NCBI RefSeq assembly: GCF_014873495.1
Contig: NZ_JADBGF010000001.1
Coordinates: forward strand, 6,634,001-6,698,000
Source: Streptomyces stelliscabiei
GTDB taxonomy: Bacteria > Actinomycetota > Actinomycetes > Streptomycetales > Streptomycetaceae
Direction: 5' to 3'
DNA: 64,000 bases
Of the stretch, positions 7,857 to 18,656 are shown piece by piece; within the stretch, counting starts at the first letter, position 1; the number at the start of each line of letters is the position of its first letter. Below the pieces are notes generated by a model that was not told the origin of the DNA, searched no databases, and worked only from the letters and a program-made list of their open reading frames with translations. A program made the translations under genes and the position numbers.

Positions 7857-9974
7857 TCACGCGTGGTTCAGCTCGAACCACACGACCTTCCCCGCACTCA
7901 GCCGTGTGGCCCCCCACCGCTTCGCCAGCCGATTGACCAGGTAGAGCCCACGGCCCCCCTCGTCCGTCGCCCGGGCCTGCCGCAACCGGGGCAGCTGCGG
8001 CACGTCGTCGGTCACCTCGCACCGCAGCACGTCGGTGCGCAGCAACCGCAGGGTGACCGGCCGCGTCGCGTACCGCACCGCGTTCGTCACGACCTCGCTG
8101 ATCAACAGCTCGACCGAGTCGGTCAACTCCTCCAGCCCCCAACGGGACAACGCGTGCCGGGCCAGCCGGCGCGCGCGCCCCGGAGCCATCTCCTCCGGCT
8201 CCAGGAACCAGTACGCGACATCGCTGGGAGCGATCCCATCGAACCGCGCGGCGAGCAGCGCGATGTCGTCGTCCCGGTCACCCGGGCCGAGCATGTCGAG
8301 CACCTCGTCGCACAGCGCTTCCAGCGGCGGCGGATGGTCCGGCCCGGTCAGCTGCGCGGTCGCGGCCAGCTTCTCCCGCAACTGCTCTATACCGGTCCAC
8401 ACGTCCCGGAGCCGGGACTCCACGAGCCCGTCGGTGTACAGCAGCAGCGTGCCACCGGCCGGCGCGTCCAGCTCCACCGCCTCGAAGTCCACGCCGCCCA
8501 CACCGATCGGCGCACCCGGCGGCACCCGCAGCACCTCGGCACGCCCGCCCAGATGCAGCAGCACCGGCGGCGGATGCCCCGCGTTGGCGATGGTGATCCT
8601 GTGCGAGACCGGGTCGTACACGGCGTACAGACAGGTCGCCATGCGGTCCGTACCGAGCCGCTGGGCCTGCTCGTCGAGGTGGTGCAGCACCTCCTGCGGC
8701 GGCAGATCCAGCCCGGCCAGCGTCTGCGCGGTGGTCCGCAGCTGGCCCATGATCGCGGCAGAGGTCATCGAATGACCCATCACGTCACCCACGACCAGCG
8801 CGACCCGGCTCCCCGGCAGGGGAATCGCGTCGTACCAGTCACCGCCGACCCGCGCCGTCTCGGCGGCCGGCAGATACCGGTGCGCGAGCCGTACGCCGGT
8901 GCAGCGCGGCAGCGCCTCCGGGAGCATCGTGCGCTGCAGCTCGTCGGCGATGTACGCCTCGCGGCCGTACAGCACGGCCTTGTCGATGCCGAGCGCGCTG
9001 TGCGTGGCGAGCTGGGCGGCGACCAGCAGGTCGTCCTGCTCGAACGCCATCCGCTCCGGACGGCGCAGGAAGACCGCTGCGCCGATCACCCGGCGCCGGC
9101 CGCGCAGCGGGGCGAGGATCGCCCGCTGGCCGGTCGGCACCGTCAGCTCCGCGTCCGGGCCCAGCAGTTCGGGCAGCGCGTCGTGCGCGGCCGGCGCGTC
9201 CGCGAAGACCGGACGCACCCCCCGCAGCACCTCGGCGAGCGCCCCGCCGGGCCGTACCTCGCACTGCTCGGCCGTGACGACCGCCAGATCCACCGGCTGC
9301 TCCGGCTGGAGCGCGGACGGCATGAAGCCGCCCTCGGTGTCCCGCTCCTCGGGGATCCGGTCGGTGCGGCGCAGGCGCAGCACCATGGGCCCCGTCGGCC
9401 GCTCGTCGCCGACCGGCAGCGGCTCGCGCAGATACACGAGGATCGCGTCCGAGAACGTCGGCACGGTGGCCCGGCACAGACCCATCACGATCTCGTCCAG
9501 GTCTATGCCCCGGGCGATCCGCCGGGTCGCGGCGCCGACGAACCGCAGCCGGTCGCCGTCCCGCCGCATGGGCATGGGGGCGCCCGGCGCCACGCCCTGC
9601 CCGCTGCGCCGCTCCAGAGCGCCGACGGTCCCGCCGGACCGTTCCGGCTCACCGCCCGGCTGCGCCGGGATGGTCTCCGGCGCGGGGCGCGGGCGGTGTG
9701 GGGGGTCGGGTTCGGCGGCCGCGGGCTGGGAGTGCTCGGAGACCGCCGGCTGGGCGTGCTCCGAGGGGGCCTGTCCGCCCTTCGCGCAGGGCGTCGCGGT
9801 GCCGGGCTCGGCCGGTGCGTCACCCATGCGTGCCTGAGCGGGTAAAGCCGCGGCCGGCGCGGTGCGCATCGACTCCTGCGTACGCAGGAGCGCCCCGCGG
9901 GGATCCGTGGGGCCGGCGCCGCCCTGAGGGCGCTCATGGGAGGTGGGGTGCTCCGTCACGCGTGTCGAATCCAT
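7857..9974 (-). CDS. SpoIIE-family protein phosphatase with GAF and anti-sigma-type ATPase domains (705 aa)
   Basis: Multi-domain PP2C phosphatase of the partner-switching type. Residues 1-150 are low-complexity Pro/Ala/Glu sequence. Next comes a GAF-like sensor region (GIDLDEIVMGLCRATVPTFSDAILVYL onward). The PP2C/SpoIIE domain has VGGDWYDAIPL, VVGDVMGHSMTSA and YTDGLVESR, and carries the Asp residues for metal binding. The C-terminal HATPase_c_2 (RsbW-like) kinase domain has ELLISEVVTNAVRYA and EGGRGLYLVNRLAKRWG. Such proteins control anti-sigma antagonists of alternative sigma factors in Streptomyces. The ATG at 9974 gives the longest product; the true start may lie further in. Confidence 0.9.
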   Translation of the reverse strand: MDSTRVTEHPTSHERPQGGAGPTDPRGALLRTQESMRTAPAAALPAQARMGDAPAEPGTATPCAKGGQAPSEHAQPAVSEHSQPAAAEPDPPHRPRPAPETIPAQPGGEPERSGGTVGALERRSGQGVAPGAPMPMRRDGDRLRFVGAATRRIARGIDLDEIVMGLCRATVPTFSDAILVYLREPLPVGDERPTGPMVLRLRRTDRIPEERDTEGGFMPSALQPEQPVDLAVVTAEQCEVRPGGALAEVLRGVRPVFADAPAAHDALPELLGPDAELTVPTGQRAILAPLRGRRRVIGAAVFLRRPERMAFEQDDLLVAAQLATHSALGIDKAVLYGREAYIADELQRTMLPEALPRCTGVRLAHRYLPAAETARVGGDWYDAIPLPGSRVALVVGDVMGHSMTSAAIMGQLRTTAQTLAGLDLPPQEVLHHLDEQAQRLGTDRMATCLYAVYDPVSHRITIANAGHPPPVLLHLGGRAEVLRVPPGAPIGVGGVDFEAVELDAPAGGTLLLYTDGLVESRLRDVWTGIEQLREKLAATAQLTGPDHPPPLEALCDEVLDMLGPGDRDDDIALLAARFDGIAPSDVAYWFLEPEEMAPGRARRLARHALSRWGLEELTDSVELLISEVVTNAVRYATRPVTLRLLRTDVLRCEVTDDVPQLPRLRQARATDEGGRGLYLVNRLAKRWGATRLSAGKVVWFELNHA

Positions 9975-10317
9975 CCGTCCGGGACTGCGCGTTGTGTGCG
10001 CAGTGCGTCCCGCAAACCCGATACTTCGTCCCGCAGAAAGGCCGATACCCGGATTACGTGTCCTGGGAACGGAATTCCCGCGTGGTCAGAGGCAGTTCCT
10101 GTGCCACACACGGTACCGGCGGGCACGGCGAACGACAGTACAGCCCGTCCACCGGGCCGTCTCCGGCTCGTCCCGGTGTAACCCTCGTACCCCTTGATCA
10201 CGTCTTGCCGCCCCTCGGTGACGTACGGTCAAGCCCTGCCCGAACTGCGGGAGTTGCCCCTGTGAACTCTTGCGGAGGACGATCCTACGGTTGCGGACCC
10301 GGGGCGCATCAAGGGTC
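9975..10317. other. Intergenic region between phosphatase and DUF402 genes, no gene seen
   Basis: About 340 bases separate the start of the phosphatase gene from the end of the DUF402 gene, both on the minus strand. It must contain the phosphatase promoter on the minus strand. GC content is slightly lower than in the flanking genes. I see no convincing reading frame, RNA or strong hairpin. Confidence 0.4.
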
Positions 10318-11010
10318 TCATGAGGACAAGTGCGCGGGCGTACGGTCCCAGTCGTCCGGGAGAGACGGTACTCCCCATGCCGGATTCGGGCGCCAGTGCT
10401 GCCAGCCGTCCGCGAACGGCGGGCCCCACGCGCGGATCACCTCCACCGCGGACCGGCCCGCCTCCCGCACCTGCTCGGCCGCCGACGCGTCCATCAGGCC
10501 GTCCTGCTGGGCCTGCGCGAACTCGTCCTCGTCGAGCCAGGTCCAGGACCGGTCAGGGTAGACGCAGATGTCCAGGAAGTGGTCCTCGGAGTCCACACCG
10601 CCGTCCCAACGGGCCAGTGGCGTCTCCAGGTTGACGTACCAGTTCTTGAAACGCCAACCCTGCTCCCAGAAAAGCCACACCGACCACGGCTCGCCCGGCC
10701 GCGCGAGCTTCAGCACCCCGGTGCCGGACCAGCGGCCGTGCCGCACGCCACGCGGCTTCTTGTAACGCGACGCGAGCGGCTCGGAGTTCAGCGAGGTGCC
10801 GTCGGCCAGCACGGGCCGAACACACTCGGTGCCGGGCGCCAGCCACACGGCCAGCAACTCGGCGTCGTCGCGTACGACCGTGACGGGGCGCGCGATATGG
10901 AAGCGTTCGCCACCGTTCTCCCGGTAACGCCACAGGATCTGACTCCCCGGCTCCCAGAACGCCGCCGACCCGCCCGCTTCCACTCGTCTCACCACTCCGT
11001 CGTCTCCCAT
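10318..11010 (-). CDS. DUF402 domain protein (230 aa)
   Basis: A conserved actinobacterial protein with a DUF402 core. Visible landmarks are the WRYRENGGERFHIARPVTVV strand near the N-terminus, WYVNLETPLARW, and the acidic DSEDHFLDICVYPD segment, which supplies the metal-binding Asp/Glu residues of this fold. Related proteins (FAU-1/Ntdp type) are nucleotide phosphatases or RNA-binding factors. Which activity applies here cannot be read from sequence. The gene stands alone on the minus strand between fumC and the phosphatase gene. Confidence 0.82.
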   Translation of the reverse strand: MGDDGVVRRVEAGGSAAFWEPGSQILWRYRENGGERFHIARPVTVVRDDAELLAVWLAPGTECVRPVLADGTSLNSEPLASRYKKPRGVRHGRWSGTGVLKLARPGEPWSVWLFWEQGWRFKNWYVNLETPLARWDGGVDSEDHFLDICVYPDRSWTWLDEDEFAQAQQDGLMDASAAEQVREAGRSAVEVIRAWGPPFADGWQHWRPNPAWGVPSLPDDWDRTPAHLSS

Positions 11011-11124
11011 GCGCAGATATTAGGTGTCATGCGCATATGACGCTGCGGCACCGCTCACGGTTCACGCCTCGGCGGGAATCGGTTACCCGCGCGACACCCA
11101 CGACGGCCGGAACTCGCCGTACGG

Positions 11125-12510
11125 TCACGGCCGTGTCATCCGCAGGACATCCAGCGCCTCGTCGAGCTGTTCGAGGGTGAGGTCGCCGCGCTCCACGTAC
11201 CCGCTCGCCAGGACGACCTCCCGGATGGTCCTCCGCTCGGCCAGCGCCTTCTTGGCGACCTTCGCGGCCTCCTCGTACCCGATGTACTTGTTGAGCGGGG
11301 TGACCACCGACGGAGAGGACTCCGCGTACTCGCGGGCCCGTTCCCGGTGGGCGACGATCCCGTCCACCGTCCGGTCGGCGAGCAGTCGCGAGACGTTGGC
11401 CAGCAGCCGGACGGACTCCAGGACGTTCTTGGCGATGACGGGCAGCATGACGTTCAGCTCGAAGTTGCCGGACGCGCCCGCCGTGGTGACCGTGACGTCG
11501 TTGCCCGTGACCTGCGCGGCGACCATGAGCACGGCCTCCGGGATCACCGGGTTGACCTTGCCGGGCATGATCGAGGACCCGGGCTGGAGGTCCGGCAGGG
11601 AGATCTCCGCGAGACCGGTCCTCGGCCCCGACGCCATCCACCGCAGATCATTGGCGATCTTGGTGAGGGACACGGCGATCGTACGGAGCTGTCCGGACGT
11701 CTCGACGAGCCCGTCCCGCGCCCCCTGCGCCTCGAAGTGGTCCCGCGCCTCGGTGAGCGGCAGCCCGGTGACCCGCGCGACCTCCGCGATGACGGCGGCG
11801 GAGAACCCGGGGGGCGTGTTGATGCCGGTCCCCACGGCCGTGCCGCCCAGCGGGAGTTCGGCGAGCCGGGGGAGCGAGGCCGTGAGCCGCTCGACGCCGT
11901 ACCGCACCTGGGCCGCGTACCCGCCGAATTCCTGGCCGAGAGTCACCGGTGTCGCGTCCATGAGGTGCGTACGACCGGACTTCACCACGTCGGAGAATTC
12001 CGCGGACTTGCGCTCCAGCGCGGCGGCCAGGTGCTCCAGGGCCGGGATCAGATCACGGGTGACGGCGGCGGTGGCGGCGATGTGGATCGAGGAGGGGAAG
12101 ACGTCGTTGGACGACTGCGAGGCGTTCACATGGTCGTTCGGGTGCACGTCCCGGCCGAGCCGCTCGCTCGCCAGTGTGGCGATGACCTCGTTGGTGTTCA
12201 TGTTCGACGAGGTGCCGGAGCCGGTCTGGAACACGTCCACCGGGAAGTGCGCGTCCCAGCGCCCCTCGGCGACCTCCTCCGCCGCGTCCCGGACGGCCTC
12301 GGCGATGTCCTTGTCGAGCACGCCCAGTTCGGCGTTGACCGTCGCGGCGGCGCCCTTGATCCGGGCCAGGGCCTCGATGTGGGCGCGCTCGATGTGCTGC
12401 CCCGAGATCGGGAAGTTCTCGACCGCCCGCTGTGTCTGGGCCCGCCACTTGGCGTCCGCCGGTACCCGGACCTCGCCCATGGAGTCGTGTTCGACGCGGT
12501 AGTCACTCAT
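11125..12510 (-). CDS. fumC: Class II fumarate hydratase FumC (461 aa)
   Basis: Converts fumarate to L-malate in the TCA cycle. It is an iron-independent homotetramer of the aspartase/fumarase superfamily. The signature loop GSSIMPGKVNP is present near residue 315, together with the conserved TGSGTSSNMNTNEV and NASQSSNDVFPSS segments that form the composite active site. Length is normal. A second, iron-sulfur fumarase gene lies 1.1 kb away, so the strain encodes both classes close together. Start at ATG 12510. Confidence 0.96.
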   Translation of the reverse strand: MSDYRVEHDSMGEVRVPADAKWRAQTQRAVENFPISGQHIERAHIEALARIKGAAATVNAELGVLDKDIAEAVRDAAEEVAEGRWDAHFPVDVFQTGSGTSSNMNTNEVIATLASERLGRDVHPNDHVNASQSSNDVFPSSIHIAATAAVTRDLIPALEHLAAALERKSAEFSDVVKSGRTHLMDATPVTLGQEFGGYAAQVRYGVERLTASLPRLAELPLGGTAVGTGINTPPGFSAAVIAEVARVTGLPLTEARDHFEAQGARDGLVETSGQLRTIAVSLTKIANDLRWMASGPRTGLAEISLPDLQPGSSIMPGKVNPVIPEAVLMVAAQVTGNDVTVTTAGASGNFELNVMLPVIAKNVLESVRLLANVSRLLADRTVDGIVAHRERAREYAESSPSVVTPLNKYIGYEEAAKVAKKALAERRTIREVVLASGYVERGDLTLEQLDEALDVLRMTRP

Positions 12511-12683
12511 GCCCGGTACAGCGTCCGGACCGGGCCCGGTGTTCCCGGCCGTACCCCGTGAGGGTGAGCGTGAAATTCCGCACGCCGATGTCGGTGACGT
12601 GCAGTACGGTCACCGCGGTGAGTCGATCGTCGAACGCGATGTCGAATGAAATATCGAATGAAGTGTCGAAGAAGGAAAGTGCA

Positions 12684-13412
12684 TTGAGAAGCGCTGTCAT
12701 ACGTCGGTCCTGCGTGGCCGGTGTCGCCGCCCTGTCCCTGACCCTCCTCGCCGCGTGCTCGGACTCCGGCGGGAGCGGGGGAGAGGGCGACTCGGGCGGC
12801 AAGGCCCTCTCCGCCGCGGACCTGGAGAAGGTGGTCCTGAAGGACGGGGACGTGAAGGGCCACAAGGTCACAAAGCCCACCGGCACGGTGGACCGGAAGG
12901 ACATCGAGCCGGGCACCGACGCGTGCGCGCCCGTCGCCTACGCCATGCTCGGCTCCGTGGTCGACGAGCCGGCCGCGACCGTACAGCGCGAGACGCAGAA
13001 GAAGATCGACCCCGCCGAGGCCGCCAAGAGCGGTGACGTCTCGGGCCTCGACGCCACCCGCACCCTGCTCCGCCTGACCTCCTACGACGGCTCGGCCGCC
13101 CAGAAGGTGATGAAGTCCCTCGCCACCTCGGCCAAGGACTGCGCGGACGGCTTCGAGGTCACGGCCGACGGCACCGCCCAGCAGGTCACCAAGGTCTCCA
13201 CGGACCCCGCGCCCGAGGGAGCCGACGAGGCGATCGCCCTGACCTTCCTCAGCGAGGCCGAGGGCACGAAGATCCCGATGAAGGTCGTCGTCTTCCGCAA
13301 GGGCGGCACCGTCGGCTACGTCACCGCCCTGAACCTGGCCTCGGCCGCGTCCGGCAAGGACTTCGAGTTCCCGGCGGAGGTCGTCGACGCGCAGGTGAAG
13401 AAGCTCGCCTAA
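12684..13412 (+). CDS. Putative secreted lipoprotein (242 aa)
   Basis: TTG at 12684 is chosen because it follows a strong ribosome site (AAGGAAAG, 12673-12680) and places a classical lipoprotein signal at the N-terminus: basic RSAVIRRSC, a hydrophobic stretch, then the lipobox LLAAC (Cys at about residue 23). After a Gly/Ser linker the mature part has no catalytic motif that I recognise. It resembles actinobacterial lipoproteins of unknown function encoded between fumC and fumB. It is divergent from fumC. Longer upstream GTG starts would bury the signal peptide and are unlikely. Confidence 0.8.
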   Translation: MRSAVIRRSCVAGVAALSLTLLAACSDSGGSGGEGDSGGKALSAADLEKVVLKDGDVKGHKVTKPTGTVDRKDIEPGTDACAPVAYAMLGSVVDEPAATVQRETQKKIDPAEAAKSGDVSGLDATRTLLRLTSYDGSAAQKVMKSLATSAKDCADGFEVTADGTAQQVTKVSTDPAPEGADEAIALTFLSEAEGTKIPMKVVVFRKGGTVGYVTALNLASAASGKDFEFPAEVVDAQVKKLA

Positions 13413-13636
13413 CCGTTCGACGAGACCCGCGCACCCCGCCCCGGCCCGCCCGGCGTCCGAGGACGAGCCCCTGGGGACCCCCAGCCCGTCCGGTGCTCGA
13501 GGACGGGGCCCGTTCAGGGCCGAAGCGGGGGTGCGGGGGGCGGCAGCCCCTGGCGGGGTCGAAGGGGCGGCGCCCCTGGGGAGGGGACGGGTAGGGGCGG
13601 CGGGGGCGAAATCCGTCCCCGCCGCCCCGGCTGCCG
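13413..13636. repeat. Intergenic low-complexity, G-rich repeat cluster
   Basis: The space between the convergent lipoprotein and fumB genes is filled with short related motifs, for example GTCCGGTGCTCGAGGACGGGG and variations of GGGGCGGCGCCCCTGGGG, several of which can form stems. This kind of G-rich filler is frequent between convergent Streptomyces genes and may serve as a bidirectional terminator. No coding sequence is seen. Confidence 0.5.
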
Positions 13637-15304
<1,668 letters not shown>

Positions 15305-15486
15305 GTCGCCCATTCCTCACTCGGCACTCGGCACTCGACAAGACGGCGCGGCTGGCCTCCATCGGCAGCGCTCACCAGCGTAGAACCTGGCGCTGGGACC
15401 GGGCTTGTGAGGTAAGGCTCAGTTCGCCGGCCCGGAGTTGTCCACACCCCTGGTCGCGATCTATCGCGAGTGGGTAATCTGCTGTC

Positions 15487-16212
15487 GTGGACCTTCAGAA
15501 GCGCCCCACCCAGGAACCGCCGTTGCCGTCTGCCGAGCTGCGCGCCTCCGACGCCGACCGCGACCGGATCGCCGACCTCCTGCGCGACGCCCTCGCCGAG
15601 GGCCGACTCACCGCCGAGGAGCACTCCGAGCGGGTCGAGGGCGTGCTCGCCGCCAGGACGGTGGGTGAGCTGGACGTCTTCGTGCGGGACCTGCCTGCCG
15701 GCCAGGCGGCCCGCAGGGCGGCACCGGCGTACGTGCCGCCGGTCTCCTCCGTGCCCAACCGTCCGACGCCCGGCGCCATCCCGCTCGACCCCGACGACCG
15801 ACTGATGGCCGTCTTCAGCGCCTCGATGCGCAAGGGCCGCTTCCGGGCGGGCCGGCGCATCCACGCGTACGCGATATTCGGCAGCGTCGAGATAGACCTC
15901 AGCGAGGCGATATTCGAGCACCGGCAGGTGATGATCAAGGCCATCTCGGTCTTCGGCAGCGTCGAGGTCCGCGTCCCGGAGAACGTCTCGCTGCGCGGCA
16001 GCGGCGGCGGCATCCTCGGCAACTTCGAGGTGCACGCGCTCGATTCGGGCGAGACCGACGCCCCGGTGGTCTATGTGGACGGCCTCGCCGTCCTCGGGAA
16101 CATCGAGGCGAGGCCGAAGCGGGGGAAGGTCATCGCCGACCTCCTCGGCCGGGTCTCCGACCATGTCGCCCGCAAGGTGGACGATCATTTGCGCAAACAC
16201 CAGGACCGTTGA
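15487..16212 (+). CDS. DUF1707 and LiaF-like C-terminal domain protein (241 aa)
   Basis: The N-terminal DUF1707 domain shows the hallmark LRASDADRDRIADLLRDALAEGRL...EEHSERV (residues 18-52). The C-terminal part (residues 105-230) has the beta-helix-like repeats IFGSVEIDL, VFGSVEVRVP and VLGNIEARP of the cell-wall-active-antibiotics-response/LiaF_C domain. No membrane span is evident. Proteins of this architecture are found in actinobacteria and are linked to envelope stress, but no role is proven. GTG at 15487 is the start. Confidence 0.88.
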   Translation: MDLQKRPTQEPPLPSAELRASDADRDRIADLLRDALAEGRLTAEEHSERVEGVLAARTVGELDVFVRDLPAGQAARRAAPAYVPPVSSVPNRPTPGAIPLDPDDRLMAVFSASMRKGRFRAGRRIHAYAIFGSVEIDLSEAIFEHRQVMIKAISVFGSVEVRVPENVSLRGSGGGILGNFEVHALDSGETDAPVVYVDGLAVLGNIEARPKRGKVIADLLGRVSDHVARKVDDHLRKHQDR

Positions 16213-16385
16213 CGGGTGTGAATTCGACCACGTCCGGACATGACCCGAGGGGTCCGGTCCGGTTGTGCTCGCGCGGTGTGGGCGGCGAATTCCAGCGGAT
16301 CGGGACTCAGTGCATAGGCCCGCGCACAGCGGGTAGGCCTTGCTGCATCGTCTCTCGCTCGCGAAGCCGTCGTCAGGAGTAGACC

Positions 16386-16763
16386 GTGCTGCATCCGCCG
16401 CATTCGTCCCTGCAGGTCGCTGCTGTTCCGCCCCAGCGGGTGCCAGTGCGAGACCGGGATCAGGACGCCCCGTGGCACACGGAGGCCGTGTGCCGGCGCG
16501 ACGAGGCCGGGCTGTTCTTCGCCCCCTCCAAGGAGCCCACCGCGTCCCGGCTCTCCCGCGAGGAAGCCGCCAAGCGCGTCTGTGCCCGCTGCCCCGTCAT
16601 GGTCGAGTGCCGGGAACACGCACTCCTGCAACCCGAGCCCTACGGAGTCTGGGGCGGTCTGACAGCGGCCGAACGCCGGGTCGTCCTGGCCCGCAGGCGC
16701 CGTCGGGACCTGGAACTGAACAAGACGGCACGGACGAACGGGGCGATAGCCGCGGCCGGTTGA
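16386..16763 (+). CDS. wblI: WhiB-family iron-sulfur transcription factor (125 aa)
   Basis: WhiB proteins bind a [4Fe-4S] cluster, often contact sigma region 4, and regulate development or redox responses. Four cysteines are in the right places: C36 (AVCRRDEAGLFF), the pair in CARCP, and VEC. These are followed by the family GVWGG turn (YGVWGGLTAAERR) and a basic C-terminal tail (ARRRRRD) for DNA contact. The location between the fumarase region and glpX is that of wblI in Streptomyces; the symbol rests on this synteny. The 170 bases upstream should carry its promoter. Confidence 0.88.
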   Translation: MLHPPHSSLQVAAVPPQRVPVRDRDQDAPWHTEAVCRRDEAGLFFAPSKEPTASRLSREEAAKRVCARCPVMVECREHALLQPEPYGVWGGLTAAERRVVLARRRRRDLELNKTARTNGAIAAAG

Positions 16764-16778
16764 CGCCGGTTCAGACAT

Positions 16779-16817
16779 GGCGAGGGCGCCCTCTCCGCAC
16801 AAGAGGTCGCCCTCGCC
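16779..16817. terminator. Bidirectional terminator between wblI and glpX
   Basis: A 16-bp stem with one mismatch (16779-16794 with 16802-16817) encloses a 7-base loop. It lies between the convergent wblI and glpX genes, so it can end transcripts from both sides. Confidence 0.75.
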
Positions 16818-16853
16818 GTGTACGGCCGCGCCGTGTGGGCGTGACCGGCGGAG

Positions 16854-17888
16854 CTACTTGGCCTTCTCGAAGTCGATCGAGCTGTAGGCCCGCAGCTTGC
16901 TCAGCCGGTGCGTCGAATCGATCCGTCGCACCGTTCCCGACTTCGACCGCATCACGATCGAGTCGGTCGTCGCGGTCTCCGAGCGGTAGCGCACACCCCG
17001 CAGCAGCTCCCCGTCCGTGATGCCGGTCGCCACGAAGAACACGTTCTCCCCGGACACCAGGTCGTCGGTCGTCAGGACCCGGTCGAGGTCGTGGCCCGCG
17101 TCGATCGCCCGCTGCCGCTCCGCGTCGTCCTTCGGCCACAACTTGCCCTGGATCGTGCCGCCGAGGCACTTCACCGCGCAGGCCGAGATGATGCCCTCGG
17201 GCGTGCCGCCGACCCCGAGCAGCAGATCGACACCGGTGCCCTCCCGCAGCGCCAGGATCGAGCCGGCCACATCACCGTCGGAGATCAGCTTGATCCGTGC
17301 TCCGGCCTCGCGGATCTCCTTGATGATCCCTTCGTGCCGGGGCCGGTCGAGGATGACCACGGTCACGTCGTCCGGCGCGGACCGCTTGGCCTTGGCCACC
17401 CGGCGGATGTTCACGGAGACCGGGGCGTCGATGTCGACGAAGTCGGCCGCCTCGGGCCCGGTGACCAGCTTGTCCATGTAGAAGACGGCCGAGGGGTCGA
17501 ACATCGTGCCCCGGTCGGCGGCCGCGAGCACGGCGATCGCGTTGGTCATGCCCTTGGCCGTGAGCGTCGTACCGTCGATCGGGTCGACGGCGATGTCGCA
17601 CTCCGGGCCGGTGCCGTCACCGACGCGCTCGCCGTTGAAGAGCATCGGGGCCTCGTCCTTCTCGCCCTCCCCGATCACGACGACGCCGTTCATGGACACG
17701 GTGGAGACGAGGGTCCGCATGGCGCGCACGGCGGCACCGTCCGCCCCGTTCTTGTCTCCGCGCCCGACCCAGCGGCCCGCCGCCATCGCGGCGGCCTCGG
17801 TCACCCGGACGAGTTCCAGGGCGAGGTTGCGGTCGGGGGCCTCGGAGGGCACTTCCAGTTCGGACGGCAGCTGATGATTCTCGGTCAT
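16854..17888 (-). CDS. glpX: Class II fructose-1,6-bisphosphatase GlpX (344 aa)
   Basis: Gluconeogenic phosphatase that hydrolyses fructose 1,6-bisphosphate; the class II enzyme is the only FBPase in most actinobacteria. Key motifs are VVIGEGEKDEAPML (metal site Glu/Asp), DIAVDPIDGTTLTAKG, the inositol-phosphatase-type DPIDGT signature, and GVGGTPEGIISACA. Length is usual. Start ATG 17888 with no competing site. It is followed by the terminator shared with wblI. Confidence 0.95.
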   Translation of the reverse strand: MTENHQLPSELEVPSEAPDRNLALELVRVTEAAAMAAGRWVGRGDKNGADGAAVRAMRTLVSTVSMNGVVVIGEGEKDEAPMLFNGERVGDGTGPECDIAVDPIDGTTLTAKGMTNAIAVLAAADRGTMFDPSAVFYMDKLVTGPEAADFVDIDAPVSVNIRRVAKAKRSAPDDVTVVILDRPRHEGIIKEIREAGARIKLISDGDVAGSILALREGTGVDLLLGVGGTPEGIISACAVKCLGGTIQGKLWPKDDAERQRAIDAGHDLDRVLTTDDLVSGENVFFVATGITDGELLRGVRYRSETATTDSIVMRSKSGTVRRIDSTHRLSKLRAYSSIDFEKAK

Positions 17889-18013
17889 CGGAGCGCACCT
17901 TTCTGATACGACGACGGCCGGATGAGGGTTCGGCCCGACTCTATCGTCAGTCCGACAAAATGAGCAGGGGACCCCACGGATGAGCGGGCCGGTGCACCTG
18001 CGACGATGAGGAC

Positions 18014-18532
18014 GTGGCAGGTACGAAAGGCAAGCAGACCGTTCGCGACATGGTCCTCTCCCTGGGGATCATCGTGCTGGCGGCATGGGTCATCTATCTC
18101 TTCATCCCGCACGACGAGACCGAGCAGGAGCCTCAGCGCGTCGACTACCGCGTCGAACTGCTGACGGCGCGTCGCGCGGCCTCCTACCCGGTGGTCGCGC
18201 CCGAGGGGCTGCCCAAGACCTGGAAGGCGACCTCCGTCCGCTTCCGGGGCGACGAGTCGGACCGCTGGCACCTCGGCTTCCACGACCCCGACGGCCGGTA
18301 CGTGGCGGTCGAGCAGTCCGCGGAGAAGCCGTCCCGGTTCATCGCGGACGCCACCCAGGACGCGCGGAAGACCGCTACGACGCAGGAGATCGGCGACGAG
18401 ACCTGGACCCGCTACGAGGGCGACCGCTACGACGCCCTCGTCCTGAGCGGCGAGGGCTCCACGACCGTGGTCACGGGCTCCGCGTCGTTCGACCGGCTGG
18501 CGAAGATGGCCGAGGCGCTCAGGACCGGGTGA
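18014..18532 (+). CDS. DUF4245 membrane-anchored protein (172 aa)
   Basis: Short cytoplasmic N-terminus (MAGTKGKQTVRDM), one membrane span (VLSLGIIVLAAWVIYLFIP, about residues 14-32), then an extracytoplasmic domain. The domain has the DUF4245 features YRVELLTARRAASYPVVAPEGLP, WKATSVRF and GFHDPDGRYVAVEQS. The family is restricted to actinobacteria and has no assigned function. It is divergent from glpX. GTG at 18014 is the start. Confidence 0.88.
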   Translation: MAGTKGKQTVRDMVLSLGIIVLAAWVIYLFIPHDETEQEPQRVDYRVELLTARRAASYPVVAPEGLPKTWKATSVRFRGDESDRWHLGFHDPDGRYVAVEQSAEKPSRFIADATQDARKTATTQEIGDETWTRYEGDRYDALVLSGEGSTTVVTGSASFDRLAKMAEALRTG

Positions 18533-18564
18533 CGGGCGCGGGTGGTGAACCCGCCGCGAACGCG

Positions 18565-18600
18565 ACGAAGGGCCCCGGCGGGAACGCCGGGGCCCTTCGT
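18565..18600. terminator. Bidirectional terminator after the DUF4245 gene
   Basis: A perfect 16-bp stem (18565-18580 with 18585-18600) has a GGAA tetraloop. It is placed between the convergent DUF4245 gene and the nitroreductase-type gene. Confidence 0.85.
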
Positions 18601-18656
18601 GATGTGCGGCTGCGGGTGGTGCGTTGCCGCGGGTGGTGCGTCGGCCGCGGTGGGAC

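Noticed and set aside
7740..9845. 701-residue plus-strand open frame
   Set aside because: Antisense shadow of the SpoIIE-type phosphatase gene.
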